Below are positions 27,198 through 36,285 of a stretch of DNA of 64,000 bases, in pieces (within the stretch, counting starts at the first letter, position 1; every line of letters starts with the position of its first letter). This stretch comes from JANQQN01 sp964519665. Its GTDB lineage: Bacteria; Myxococcota; Kuafuiibacteriia; Kuafuiibacteriales; Kuafuiibacteriaceae. The translations under genes and the position numbers were made by a program. Location: NCBI GenBank assembly GCA_964519665.1, contig CAZFIV010000013.1, positions 52,180 through 116,179 of the forward strand. The letters run 5' to 3'. The notes under the pieces were generated by a model. That model saw only the letters and a list, made by a program, of their open reading frames with translations, had not been told where the DNA came from and ran no database searches.

Positions 27198-28241
27198 ATG
27201 AGCCTTGGATCCCGCCGGTTGGATGCCCAGCAGGGCCTTCGCGCAGCGACGGTGGTCGGTGTCGTGCGCGACGGCGATCAGCAGCGCGCGGCGCGCATCT
27301 CCCGAGGATTGCTCCAGGCGGGCCTTCCCTCGGTCGAAATCACCGCCACGACGCCCGGCGCGTTCGAAATCGTCGAAGAACTCGCGATCGCCTATCCCAG
27401 CGCCGTCCTCGGCGTGGGCACCATTCGTACCGTCGAGCAGCTGGCGGCCGCGGCCGGCCGCGGCGCCCGGTTCGTAGTGTCACCCCATACCGACCTCCGC
27501 CTCATCGACGCTGCCCATGACCTCGACCTCGCGGTCATTCCGGGTGCCCTCACGCCGACCGAGATCGTCACCGCGAGCGATGCGGGCGCCGATTTCGTGA
27601 AGATCTTCCCGATTTCCTCGATGGGCGGTACCGCCTATCTACGCTCGCTGATGGGGCCGCTCCCTCAGGTCAGCTATTGGGTCTCCGGACAGGTCGGCCT
27701 GGCCGAGGTCGGCGATTATCTGCGGGCCGGCGCCGAGCTGATCGGCTTGACGGCAGCGCTGACCGCGGACCTGCCGACCGACACTGACGCCGATTTCGAC
27801 GCTGCCGTTCGAAGTCGCGCCCTCGCCGCCCTGAAGGCCGTCGTCGATTTTCGCGATGGCGCCGCTCTCCTCACCGTCGTTGTCGGCGACCGGCGCATCG
27901 AGCTGGGCTTGAAAGCCATCCGCCGGGTTCCCGGAAACGAGCACACCCGATTGGAGGCCTTGGTTCCGGGCCGCCGCGGCCACGCGATCTGGTTGCGGGT
28001 GTTGCTCGGTTCGGCCGGCTTACCTCCCGACGCCCAGGTTCGGCTGGTTTCGCTCGACGGCTTCGAACGGGTTGTTTCGGCCCGCGCGCTATACGACGGC
28101 GGGCTTCTTCACTACGCGACGGACGGCCATCCCCTCGGACGGGACCAGGGGGGCCCGCTTCGGCTGTACATCGTTCACGGCAACGACCACTGCGACAACA
28201 TCAAGGCGCTGGACCGAATCGAAACCATCCTCTCCGCCTGA
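27198..28241 (+). CDS. KDPG/KHG aldolase-like protein with extra C-terminal domain
   Basis: 347 residues; ordinary KDPG aldolases have about 210. Residues 10-190 match the class I aldolase of the Entner-Doudoroff pathway: catalytic Glu E47 (VEITATTP), VGTIRTVEQ, FVVSP, IPGALTPTEI and the Schiff-base Lys K135 (FVKIFP). The phosphate-binding TGG is altered (VSGQVG). Residues about 205-347 are extra and end GHPLGRDQGGPLRLYI, resembling the C-terminal motif of sulfite-oxidase-type molybdopterin domains, although no cofactor Cys region is evident. The substrate may not be KDPG. The gene is on its own transcript, divergent from sppA. Confidence 0.82.
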   Translation: MSLGSRRLDAQQGLRAATVVGVVRDGDQQRAARISRGLLQAGLPSVEITATTPGAFEIVEELAIAYPSAVLGVGTIRTVEQLAAAAGRGARFVVSPHTDLRLIDAAHDLDLAVIPGALTPTEIVTASDAGADFVKIFPISSMGGTAYLRSLMGPLPQVSYWVSGQVGLAEVGDYLRAGAELIGLTAALTADLPTDTDADFDAAVRSRALAALKAVVDFRDGAALLTVVVGDRRIELGLKAIRRVPGNEHTRLEALVPGRRGHAIWLRVLLGSAGLPPDAQVRLVSLDGFERVVSARALYDGGLLHYATDGHPLGRDQGGPLRLYIVHGNDHCDNIKALDRIETILSA

Positions 28242-28542
28242 GCATGGGTCCGACCACGGCCCACCGAACGTCCGCTACCACCTCGCCTACCGCGAACCGG
28301 AGGCTATGGAAGGTGCTCGGCGGCTCTCCAGAGGTGACGGCGACGATTCCGCTCCGGCCGCGGTCGTCTGGCTCGCCAAACAACGATGACGGTACTCGAG
28401 CGCGGATCGGCTGCCGACGGGTCTCGGTGATAGACATCCCGCCCGCACATGATTCTTTCGGGTTTCCGGTCCTTCAAAAAGGGAGCCTTCCGGGTCACAA
28501 CTCGGCCCGCCGAGCAATCACGCTCGCTGAGAGACCCTTGTG
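28242..28542. other. Intergenic gap before the second barrel gene
   Basis: About 300 bp with no supported gene. Short frames here are low-complexity and lack ribosome-binding sites. It probably carries the promoter of the gene at 28543. Confidence 0.4.
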
Positions 28543-30075
28543 ATGGCTATCCGTTTCAATTTTGTTGCCCCCTGGAGAGCCTGCCTGGGCGCGTTGACGG
28601 CGCTGACCGCGCTCTCGACATCCCCGGCGCAGGCACAGTCGACCGATGACCCGGGATCAGCGCTGGTCGTGAACCTCCGTGGCGAAAAGCGGTCGACGTC
28701 CCGGCTGCTGAGTCGACGAGTTCGCCGACAATTGGCGGACTTGTCCGGGCCCCTCAAGTCATCCGTCAGATGGCGACGGTCTCTTCGGAGCCTCTACCCA
28801 ACCCGAAACGAACGCTACCGAGCCAGCGCAATGGCACGGGCCGCCCGCGAGGTGGGCGCCGACTACGTACTGGATATGGAGGTCCCGAAACGCCTGGATG
28901 ACGGACCGTGGCGCCTGAAGGTCCGAATCATCCGAAGCGACCAGGACGTCATCATCGTCCAGGAACAATTCCCCTACGACGACGAGCGAACGAAGGCCAT
29001 CGAACTCGCACAGCGCGTCGTGGAGGTGGCGAAAGCCGCCCTCGAGCGCCAGGGCGCCCTTTCAGAGCCCGAGAGCGCTTCCCGATCGCCCTCTCGGCAA
29101 GACCTGGCGGGCGAACCCGACCTGGATCGGTCGGAGCCGGCGAGCGGGGTCGCTGGTGCTCCAGCCCAACCAGGCGGACCGCCCGATACGAGCGGGCGCC
29201 CACCCGCTCTGCCGTCCGGCGTCGCCGACTCGGCGGCCGTCGCGCCCCTGGCTGTCCCGCCGCCGGACACCCTCCAGTTTTATACGCCGGATATGGTGCC
29301 ACCCACGCAGCCTCGGGCGACGATCGACCTCAGCACGCTTCCGACGTCGCGACCGAAACCGCGCTTGCTCCACATAACGGTAGCCTTCGGAAGCGGACTG
29401 TTCCGCGACTACTCGGTGAGCGCCGACGCCGTTCCGAACTCGTCGATCGGTTATCAGGTTTCCCCGGCTCCGTTCTTTCGCGGGATGCTTCAGCTCATTG
29501 TACCTTCGGTCGGCCTCGGCCTGTCGGCGGACGTCGGCTTTCGAACGCTGAACTACACCGTCGAATCACTCGATGGGCCGGACGAAGAGCTTCCAGGGCA
29601 GCTGTTCGACTTCGACGTCAACCTCGTCTATCGGTGGCGGACGCCCCGACTCGACATCATCCCAAAGGTCGGCGCCCGCATCGGGGTGACCGCGGTGGAC
29701 CGCCAAGAGGGTTTCGGGGACATTCCGGCGGCCACTTCGATCGCGGCCGTCGGCGGCTGCGACCTCCTCGTGAGAGGGCAAGGCTGGGACATTCGCGCCG
29801 GCGGCGACTTTGGCTGGACGTTGTCCTATGACGAGCGACCGCGGACCACTGGACAGAACGGCGCCGGGCCCGCGTTCGCGGCCCGCGCGGGCGCCACCGT
29901 GTGGCTGAACGACCAGATCGGCATCGGCATCGATGCGATCTTCTCCGGGGAGTTCTTAAACTTCGAAGGCCAGCCGACCCGTTTCGTGCCCGAGGACGAG
30001 GTGGCCGGGCTCACCGACGCGCAGGTGACGATCCTCGACTTCCGGGCGACGGGCGGGGCCCGATTGCGCATATGA
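28543..30075 (+). CDS. Exported protein with C-terminal beta-barrel, paralogue of the gene at 558
   Basis: About 510 residues, ATG at 28543 (an overlapping GTG lies 3 bp earlier). The signal peptide ends SPAQAQS (about 32). An N-terminal domain (40-175) contains VVNLRGEKRS and REVGADYVLDMEV, recalling the TolB/LpoB-like N-domain of the paralogue at 558-1982 (ARAVGARYLVTVRVE). A Pro/Ala linker follows (180-265), then a barrel (about 275-510) with the same order of strands (RGMLQLIVPSVGLGLSADVG and so on) and a closing GARLRI. Its function is unknown; both may be envelope sensors or transport barrels. Confidence 0.8.
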   Translation: MAIRFNFVAPWRACLGALTALTALSTSPAQAQSTDDPGSALVVNLRGEKRSTSRLLSRRVRRQLADLSGPLKSSVRWRRSLRSLYPTRNERYRASAMARAAREVGADYVLDMEVPKRLDDGPWRLKVRIIRSDQDVIIVQEQFPYDDERTKAIELAQRVVEVAKAALERQGALSEPESASRSPSRQDLAGEPDLDRSEPASGVAGAPAQPGGPPDTSGRPPALPSGVADSAAVAPLAVPPPDTLQFYTPDMVPPTQPRATIDLSTLPTSRPKPRLLHITVAFGSGLFRDYSVSADAVPNSSIGYQVSPAPFFRGMLQLIVPSVGLGLSADVGFRTLNYTVESLDGPDEELPGQLFDFDVNLVYRWRTPRLDIIPKVGARIGVTAVDRQEGFGDIPAATSIAAVGGCDLLVRGQGWDIRAGGDFGWTLSYDERPRTTGQNGAGPAFAARAGATVWLNDQIGIGIDAIFSGEFLNFEGQPTRFVPEDEVAGLTDAQVTILDFRATGGARLRI

Positions 30076-30080
30076 GCGTT

Positions 30081-31043
30081 CTACGACAGCGCCTTGACGA
30101 GCACCAACAGAGCCAGAATCACCGCGAAAACCGCGCTTACCAAGGGAAGGTAATCACGGACCAGCGAGCGAGCGGGCCGCTGCCGGGCTTCGCTGCGACG
30201 ACTCGGCTTGGGGCCGATTCGGGTCGGGATGTAGCGCTGCGGTTCGATATCGTCTTTATCGACACCCTCCGATGAGCCATCCCGGCGAGCCGGCCCTCGT
30301 TCAACCATGGAGCCTCGGGCGCCGACGAGCTCGCGTAACGGCGCCGGACGCGCACCGTCCGCGGTCGGTTGATCCTCCGGCGCGAACGGAAGGGTCTCGT
30401 CGGGTGGTGGCAACGCTCGGCGGGGCTTCGGCTTGGCGAACACCCTCGCGTCGGAGCCAAAGGGTGAGACCTGCTGGACGACGACCGAGCGCTCGGGCCC
30501 TGGTGGAGGCTCGGTCGACCGGATCACACTGGGGACCGGCCCCTCGGCCCGGGGGCGACCCGGCTCCGGGCCGAGGTCCTGAGCGGGACGAGCGACCGGA
30601 TCTGCCCCGCCCCGTACGTCACCGACCTCGAGCCACTCGGCCTGCACACTCCGCGCTCGCGGCGCCGCGCCTGCGGCCGGCGCGGCGCGCCGGGTCGTTG
30701 CGAACTGGCGGTCGAGGGTCTGCTCCGCAGTGACGCCATCATAGAGATCCATCGGCCCCGTCGGGCCCTCGATGCCGGACCTCCCAAGGCCGCCGGGTGA
30801 AGCATCGGTCGGACCCGCTTGACCGACGGCGACCATCGGGCCGGTCGTGCGCTCCGGCATCTGACCCGTCGACGCTTCGAGTCCATCGGCGGCGCGCTTC
30901 GCCTTCTCGGCCGCCACCAAGGCGCGCATCGCTTGCTGGCGAGGGTCGTCAGGGTCGTCGATCAGAGTGGCGTCATGCCCCTTCCCGGCCAGACGCTCAT
31001 CGTGATCGTCATCGTCGAATCCGCGATTGGGGGAAGGGCTCAT
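30081..31043 (-). CDS. Tail-anchored, Pro/Ala-rich acidic protein
   Basis: About 320 residues with the ATG at 31043 (AGGA-like site upstream); an in-frame start at 31097 adds an unlikely Cys-rich head. The N-terminus is very acidic (FDDDDHDERL) and holds a Thr-x-x-Asp motif (DATLIDDP) and a short charged helix (AEKAKRAADG). The middle is disordered, rich in Pro, Arg and Gly. The only hydrophobic segment is at the very C-terminus (SAVFAVILALLVLVKALS), so the protein is probably tail-anchored in the inner membrane with its body in the cytoplasm. It is divergent from the FHA/sigma-54 pair (104 bp apart), which suggests a shared signalling role. No enzymatic domain. Confidence 0.65.
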   Translation of the reverse strand: MSPSPNRGFDDDDHDERLAGKGHDATLIDDPDDPRQQAMRALVAAEKAKRAADGLEASTGQMPERTTGPMVAVGQAGPTDASPGGLGRSGIEGPTGPMDLYDGVTAEQTLDRQFATTRRAAPAAGAAPRARSVQAEWLEVGDVRGGADPVARPAQDLGPEPGRPRAEGPVPSVIRSTEPPPGPERSVVVQQVSPFGSDARVFAKPKPRRALPPPDETLPFAPEDQPTADGARPAPLRELVGARGSMVERGPARRDGSSEGVDKDDIEPQRYIPTRIGPKPSRRSEARQRPARSLVRDYLPLVSAVFAVILALLVLVKALS

Positions 31044-31147
31044 GGTTCCTGAGCTAGGGAAGCACGGACTCTCGGTTTTGCAAGCGGTAACGCGCATCGG
31101 TCCCGATTGACCGGCAAGGGCAGCCCGACGATGATGCGGCCTTCCCG

Positions 31148-32371
31148 ATGAGCTGGGATCTGCCGCCTGACGCGGTCGGCGAAACCGTCGACTCTACCCG
31201 TTCTACTTCCAAGGACGATCAAGATGCCCGGGCCGCCGAAGGACGTCTGCGGGCGGTGTACCCTCGCGATCTGCGGGCGATCATCGATCTCGCGCAAGAA
31301 CGAGTGGTGCTCGGCCGACTCCCCGATGACCTCACCTCCCCCCCGGTCGTTCATCCCACGGTCTCGCGAGCCCACTTCATGGTCGAATGGGACCCGGGCT
31401 TGCAAACGCACGTCGGCAAAGACCTAAACAGCCGCAACGGGACTTGGGTCAATGGCCAACCGGCTGGGCTCGGATGGCACCCCCTCGCGCCGGGCTCGGT
31501 CGTTCGCATCGGGGACGTCCTGTTCATCTACGAAGACGGCCATACCCTTCAGCAACCCGAGGCAAGCGAGGTTTCGCTCACCAACGTGCCGGGCGATAGC
31601 ATCGTCATCCGTCGGTTGCGCGCCCAGCTGGCCCGGGCGGCGACGGATATCTCGCCGGCCTTGGTGACCGGCGAGACAGGCACCGGCAAAGAAAAAATCG
31701 CCTACGAGCTGCACCGCCTCAGTGGGCGGCAAGGCGAATTCGTCGCGATCAACTGCGCCGCGCTCGGCGAGCATCTGATCGAGAGTCAGCTGTTCGGGCA
31801 CCTCAAAGGCGCGTTCACCGGCGCGACCGCCGACCAACCCGGTCTCTTTCGAACCGCCGAGGGGGGGACCCTGTTTCTCGACGAGATCGGAGAGATGCCG
31901 CTGGCGTTGCAACCCAAGCTGCTGCGGGCGATCCAGGAGCGAGAGGTCCGCGCGGTCGGGGCTCACCGCAACATCAAGGTGGATGTCCGGGTCGTCGCGG
32001 CGACGCACCGAGATCTCGCCGTCCGGGCCCACGGGGGTGACTTCCGCCAAGACCTGTACGCCCGCTTGGCGCTCTGGGAGATCTACGTGCCCCCGATCCG
32101 CAGCCGGAGAAGCGATATCCTCTACTGGCTTCATCTCCTGCACGCTGAGTGGCAGAAAGAACGAACCCACGACCAGCCCAAGCCGATCGAGTTGCACCCG
32201 AGCGCCGCCGAGGCCCTATTGCTGGCCGATTGGCCGGAGAACTTGCGGGGCCTGAACCGGCTCGTCCACGACCTGTCGACGCAACCGCGGCGGGGCCCGC
32301 TGCGCGCCGAGCACCTTCCCGACTGGATCCACGCCCCGGTTCCCCGGGTGCGACCGGGAGATCGACGATGA
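31148..32371 (+). CDS. FHA-sigma-54 AAA+ protein without DNA-binding domain
   Basis: 407 residues. The FHA domain (about 37-125) has all phosphothreonine-reading positions: GR at 56-57, SRAH at 73-76 and NG at 97-98 (SRNGTWVNG). The sigma-54 AAA+ domain (about 145-375) is complete, with Walker A GETGTGKE (175-182), an intact GAFTGA loop (221-226) and Walker B GTLFLDEIGE. The protein stops about 30 residues after the AAA+ lid, with no helix-turn-helix. It therefore can remodel sigma-54 polymerase in principle but cannot place itself on DNA. Its stop codon overlaps the start of the next gene (ATGA), so the two are translationally coupled. Confidence 0.93.
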   Translation: MSWDLPPDAVGETVDSTRSTSKDDQDARAAEGRLRAVYPRDLRAIIDLAQERVVLGRLPDDLTSPPVVHPTVSRAHFMVEWDPGLQTHVGKDLNSRNGTWVNGQPAGLGWHPLAPGSVVRIGDVLFIYEDGHTLQQPEASEVSLTNVPGDSIVIRRLRAQLARAATDISPALVTGETGTGKEKIAYELHRLSGRQGEFVAINCAALGEHLIESQLFGHLKGAFTGATADQPGLFRTAEGGTLFLDEIGEMPLALQPKLLRAIQEREVRAVGAHRNIKVDVRVVAATHRDLAVRAHGGDFRQDLYARLALWEIYVPPIRSRRSDILYWLHLLHAEWQKERTHDQPKPIELHPSAAEALLLADWPENLRGLNRLVHDLSTQPRRGPLRAEHLPDWIHAPVPRVRPGDRR

Positions 32372-34002
32372 GCGGAGCTCGGTATCTGGTGGCCCGGGGC
32401 ACTCGAACCGCGTTGAGGTTAGCCCTGCCCGCCTTCGGGCGGCTCATCGTGGGTTCAGCCCGAGGGGTCGACATCCGTCTCCAAGAACCGGGGGTCGCGC
32501 CGGAGCACCTCGAGCTGTTCCTCGACCACGGCATCGGAATGCGGACCGGCCAGCCGAAAACGGTGGTCCTCCCATTCGAAGGCAGCGCGCCGCAAGACGA
32601 ACTGGAGGCCCAGCTCAACCAAACCGTCGAACTGAATTTGGGCGATCGGGTCCGCCTCGGAAAGGTCGAGATCGCGTTCACCTTCGGAATCGAAGACTCC
32701 CGCGCCCACCGGATCTGGACCCGGGCCTACCTCGAGCACCAGATTCAGGCGGCCCTGTGGGATGGCGGCGACGACCCTCGGTTGGTGGTGACCGTCATCC
32801 AGTTTCCGGTCGACATCCAGGATGACGATCTGGAGGGCCCGCTCTTCGACCGATTAGGGGCCCAAGACATCGTCGCTGCGCTCGGCGACGGCTGCTTCGC
32901 GGTGCTCGTGATGGGCGTGCGGTCGGCGGAAGCCGAGCATCTGTCTCGCACCCTCGCCCGAACGTTGGGTCGGCAGGGTTACTCGGTCAACGTCGGGTTG
33001 GCCTATCCGAGCGACGCCGACGACCCGAGCGAGCTCATCGAGATCGCCACGCGGCGCTTGATGTCCATCGAGGCCGTCGATCATAAGCAAGCGATCTTGA
33101 CGTCCGAAGATCCCGACACCCAGAAGGTCTTCGCGCTCGTAGAACGGGTCGCGAAGAGCCCCGCCCATATCCTGATCCTTGGCGAGACCGGCACCGGCAA
33201 AGAGATCGTCGCCGAAGCGGTGCATGCCGCTTCTCCGATCGCTGATCGACACCTGCTGCGGGTTCGGGGCAGCGAGTTGACCGAAGCCGCCCTCGAGTCC
33301 CGCGACGGCCCATGGGCGCGCGCCGCCGGCGGTCTGCTGTTCATCGACGAGATCACGGGTCTACCCCCGCGCGTACAAGTAGTGCTCGGGCAACTGCTCG
33401 ACGACGAGCGGACCGAGCCGGAGCGCCGGGTTCGGATCCTCGCCACGACCAATCTCGACCTGCAGGAACTCACGAAGCAGGGCCGCTTTCGCACCGACCT
33501 CTACTACCGGCTCAACCAGCTCCCATTGCAGCTGCCGCCCCTGCGCCGGCGCCAGGCCGACATTCTCCCGTTGGCTCGCCAGTTCGTTCAGGACGCCGCC
33601 GACGCCCTTTGCCGCCCTGCCCCGAAGCTCACCAAGCCGGCCGAAGCGCAGCTTCTGGCCTATGGCTGGCCCGGCAACATTAGAGAGCTCCGCAACGTGA
33701 TGGAGCGGGCGGTCTTGACGTGCAGCGGCGACACCCTGGGCACCGACCTGCTGCCTCCCGAGATCGCGGGCCCCGCTGGGCCACGCCCCGCCATGGACGA
33801 AGTCCCTACCGGCGGTGACCAACCGAAGAGCCTCCGAGCCGAGATGGCCGCCCTGGAGCGAAAGCGAATCCTCGAAGCGCTCGAAAAATACCCGACCCAG
33901 ACCGACGCCGCGAAGGCGCTCGACATTCCGCTTCGGACCTTCCTCAACCGCCTCGACGCGCTCGGCATCCCGCGCGCTCGCAAACCGGCCAAGAGCAAGT
34001 AG
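32368..34002 (+). CDS. FHA/GGDEF-like sigma-54-type AAA+ protein with HTH but no GAFTGA loop
   Basis: 544 residues from the ATG at 32368, which overlaps the previous stop (ATGA); the frame is open upstream but that part is shadow. Residues 1-108 are a degenerate FHA fold. Residues 135-235 resemble a decayed GGDEF/cyclase domain (DIVAALGDGCFAVLVMG where GGDEF would be). The AAA+ domain (about 245-470) keeps Walker A GETGTGKE (272-279) and Walker B GGLLFIDEI. The stretch that should hold GAFTGA is deleted (about 20 residues missing between LLRVRGSEL and Walker B). The C-terminus is a Fis-type HTH (TDAAKALDIPLRTFLNRL). It looks like the DNA-binding partner of the preceding protein. Confidence 0.93.
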   Translation: MSGARYLVARGTRTALRLALPAFGRLIVGSARGVDIRLQEPGVAPEHLELFLDHGIGMRTGQPKTVVLPFEGSAPQDELEAQLNQTVELNLGDRVRLGKVEIAFTFGIEDSRAHRIWTRAYLEHQIQAALWDGGDDPRLVVTVIQFPVDIQDDDLEGPLFDRLGAQDIVAALGDGCFAVLVMGVRSAEAEHLSRTLARTLGRQGYSVNVGLAYPSDADDPSELIEIATRRLMSIEAVDHKQAILTSEDPDTQKVFALVERVAKSPAHILILGETGTGKEIVAEAVHAASPIADRHLLRVRGSELTEAALESRDGPWARAAGGLLFIDEITGLPPRVQVVLGQLLDDERTEPERRVRILATTNLDLQELTKQGRFRTDLYYRLNQLPLQLPPLRRRQADILPLARQFVQDAADALCRPAPKLTKPAEAQLLAYGWPGNIRELRNVMERAVLTCSGDTLGTDLLPPEIAGPAGPRPAMDEVPTGGDQPKSLRAEMAALERKRILEALEKYPTQTDAAKALDIPLRTFLNRLDALGIPRARKPAKSK

Positions 34003-34032
34003 TCGGGCTGGTTCCGGCTTCGCCGGGGCGAG

Positions 34033-36285
34033 CTACTCGCGGACTAACGGAACGTAGGCTACGGGCATGTCGGCCGTCAGCTCGACGACTCGTGGCGCAA
34101 AGCCGGCCTTGAAGACCCGAACTCGACGAACCCCGTCGTTGGAGACCGAAATGGCAACCGGGGTCTTGCCGAGAAACGTGCCGGTTTCCGCATCCTCGAC
34201 GAAGGCCTCGGGCGGCTGCGAGCGAACATCGACCGTCGGATCGACGATCGGAATGATGGCCGGCCGCTGAGGGGGCGCTTTCGGCGACGAGCGCGCGACC
34301 AGAAGCAGCACCGCGATCATGAGCACAAACGGCACCGTCGCCAGGAGAAAATAGGACCGGGGTCGAGTAATACGCGTGACGACCCGAGCTTCACCGTACA
34401 CCGCCCGGGGCGCGCTGCCGGACGCTCGGTGGGCTCGCTCGGGCCCCCGCACCGCGGCGGCGTCGTCCAACGCCGGCGGCGGATCCGTTGGGGCCGCATC
34501 GAGGTCGCTGAGTGGGTCGCGCAGCGGCGACGATCGCACCCGGGGCGCCTCTTCGACCGATGGCACCGCCTCATCCGGCAAGCTTCTCTGCGCTCCTACG
34601 AGTGCATCGCTCAGTGAGGCGCCGGGTACGGCATTCGGTGCAGCGACCCGCATCCCGCCGCTGCGCGGGTTGGATCTCGCATTCATGGCCCGCTTGAGAG
34701 CCTCGGGCCACTTGGTGGCTGCGTCCTCGGTGGCGTCCGCGCTCGAGTCGGACCCCTGGGCCGCCACGGGGTCGCCGTCCGGTCCTAAGTCAGGTCCGAA
34801 GTCCGGCGCGAAGTCCGGTGCGGAGTCGGGTCCGGGGTCCGGCGCCGTGAGGTCCGAGCCTTCCCGGGGTTTCGGCCGGATCACCGTCGAGCTGCTCAGC
34901 TTGGCCAGGGGGTCGTCAGCCGGAACCGGCGGCCCGCCGTCACGAGCGGGCACGAGGGGGAGCCTGCCGGCCGGCGGAGCCGCGGGCGGCCCGTCTTTCG
35001 GCTCGATGCGAGCCGTCTCGGCGTTGAGGGCGTGTTGTCCGAGGGTCGCGAACTGGTCGTCGAAGCTGTCCTCGGCGGCATGCGGCAGGTAAGCGGCGTG
35101 CACCCCCGAGCTGAACGGTTCAGTCTGCTCGAAAGCGTCGAGCGGCCTCGGCCGAACCGGAAGGTCGCGCCGGGTCTCGCTGTCGACGACCCCAACGGTC
35201 TCCTCGTCGATGATCGGGGGCGCCGCGTCGCCGGGGGGCCAATCGCTGTCTTCGGGGACTCCGGCCAGCGACCCGCCCGCGATCTGCGTGGCTTCCGACA
35301 GGATGTCCTCGGCTCGAAGCGAAGCCGACGCCTCCCCCGCCGAGTCCTGGGCGCGCGGAGGCGGCATCGTTTCGACCTTGGCGATCAGGTCGACAACCTC
35401 TGAGAGGTGGGGCCGATCGTCCGGCCGGAACGCGAGACATCGCCGGATCAACGCTTGGATCTCGGCGCGCCCGGGCATCGACGGCAGCGGCAGGTCCGGC
35501 AGCTCCCCCCTGAGCTTCTGCCGGACGACGTCGCTGAGCCGGGCGGACCGATAAGCCCGCTGTCCCGACAGGAGCTCGTACAGAATCTCGCCGACGGCGA
35601 ATACGTCGGTCGCCCAGGATGGGGGCGGGTTTTGAGCGATCTGTTCGGGAGCCATGTACGCCGGTGTCCCTAACATCGTTTGAGTCGCCGTCTGGTGGTG
35701 CCCGGCGTTCGGTCCTGCCACCTTGGCAATGCCGAAATCGACCACCTTGAGTTGAGGAACGACGTCGGGGGTCGGCCGGGGATCGGAGGCGAGCAGCAGA
35801 TTGTCGGGCTTCAAGTCTCGGTGGATCACGCCCGCGCGGTGGGCGGCTTCAACCGCATCGACCAGCTGCTGGGCGATGCCGAAGGCTTGCGTCCAGGGCA
35901 GCGGCTCGCCCCCGCGAAGGCTGTCCACACTCGGCCCGGCGATGTGCTCCATGACCAGCGCCACCCGACGAGGGCGCGGCTGGTCGACGAAGTCGATGAT
36001 GTCGACGATGTTCGGGTGGCGGATGTCGTTGACCACCCGCGCCTCGGTCAGCATTCGCTGCACGACCTTCGGATTGTTGACGAGGTCGGCGTGAAGCACC
36101 TTGATGGCCGCGGGGCGCCCCAGCCGGGCGTGCTGGCCGAAATAGACGTGGCTGGTCGAGCCGGCCCCAATCAATCGAATGAGGCGGTAGCCGCCCAGGA
36201 TTTCACCGAGCGGAACCCCTACCTGTGCTGAAGAATGGGATAACGGCTGGTCTGACGCCACGGTCCAGGACCCCGAACATGACAT
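34033..36285 (-). CDS. Hanks-type Ser/Thr protein kinase with TM and PEGA-like end
   Basis: 750 residues. The kinase domain (about 30-300) is complete: glycine loop LIGAGSTSHVYFG, VAIK-type Lys in AAIKVLH, catalytic loop HRDLKPDN, VDFGIAK, and APE in MAPEQI. A disordered segment (about 310-640) rich in Asp and Pro includes a PDFAPDFGPDLGPDG stretch. One membrane helix (about 645-665) is followed by a short domain with PPEAFVEDAETGTFLGKTPV, a PEGA-like fold, so the sensor end is periplasmic. It is convergent with the FHA/sigma-54 pair (30 bp apart) and is the obvious candidate to phosphorylate proteins read by that FHA domain. The exact N-terminal start is uncertain by about 10-20 residues. 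Confidence 0.95.
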   Translation of the reverse strand: MSCSGSWTVASDQPLSHSSAQVGVPLGEILGGYRLIRLIGAGSTSHVYFGQHARLGRPAAIKVLHADLVNNPKVVQRMLTEARVVNDIRHPNIVDIIDFVDQPRPRRVALVMEHIAGPSVDSLRGGEPLPWTQAFGIAQQLVDAVEAAHRAGVIHRDLKPDNLLLASDPRPTPDVVPQLKVVDFGIAKVAGPNAGHHQTATQTMLGTPAYMAPEQIAQNPPPSWATDVFAVGEILYELLSGQRAYRSARLSDVVRQKLRGELPDLPLPSMPGRAEIQALIRRCLAFRPDDRPHLSEVVDLIAKVETMPPPRAQDSAGEASASLRAEDILSEATQIAGGSLAGVPEDSDWPPGDAAPPIIDEETVGVVDSETRRDLPVRPRPLDAFEQTEPFSSGVHAAYLPHAAEDSFDDQFATLGQHALNAETARIEPKDGPPAAPPAGRLPLVPARDGGPPVPADDPLAKLSSSTVIRPKPREGSDLTAPDPGPDSAPDFAPDFGPDLGPDGDPVAAQGSDSSADATEDAATKWPEALKRAMNARSNPRSGGMRVAAPNAVPGASLSDALVGAQRSLPDEAVPSVEEAPRVRSSPLRDPLSDLDAAPTDPPPALDDAAAVRGPERAHRASGSAPRAVYGEARVVTRITRPRSYFLLATVPFVLMIAVLLLVARSSPKAPPQRPAIIPIVDPTVDVRSQPPEAFVEDAETGTFLGKTPVAISVSNDGVRRVRVFKAGFAPRVVELTADMPVAYVPLVRE

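Noticed and set aside
30081..36285. Type VI secretion cluster suggested by FHA and kinase genes
   Set aside because: No tss structural gene (VipA/B, ClpV, VgrG, TssJLM) is present in the window.
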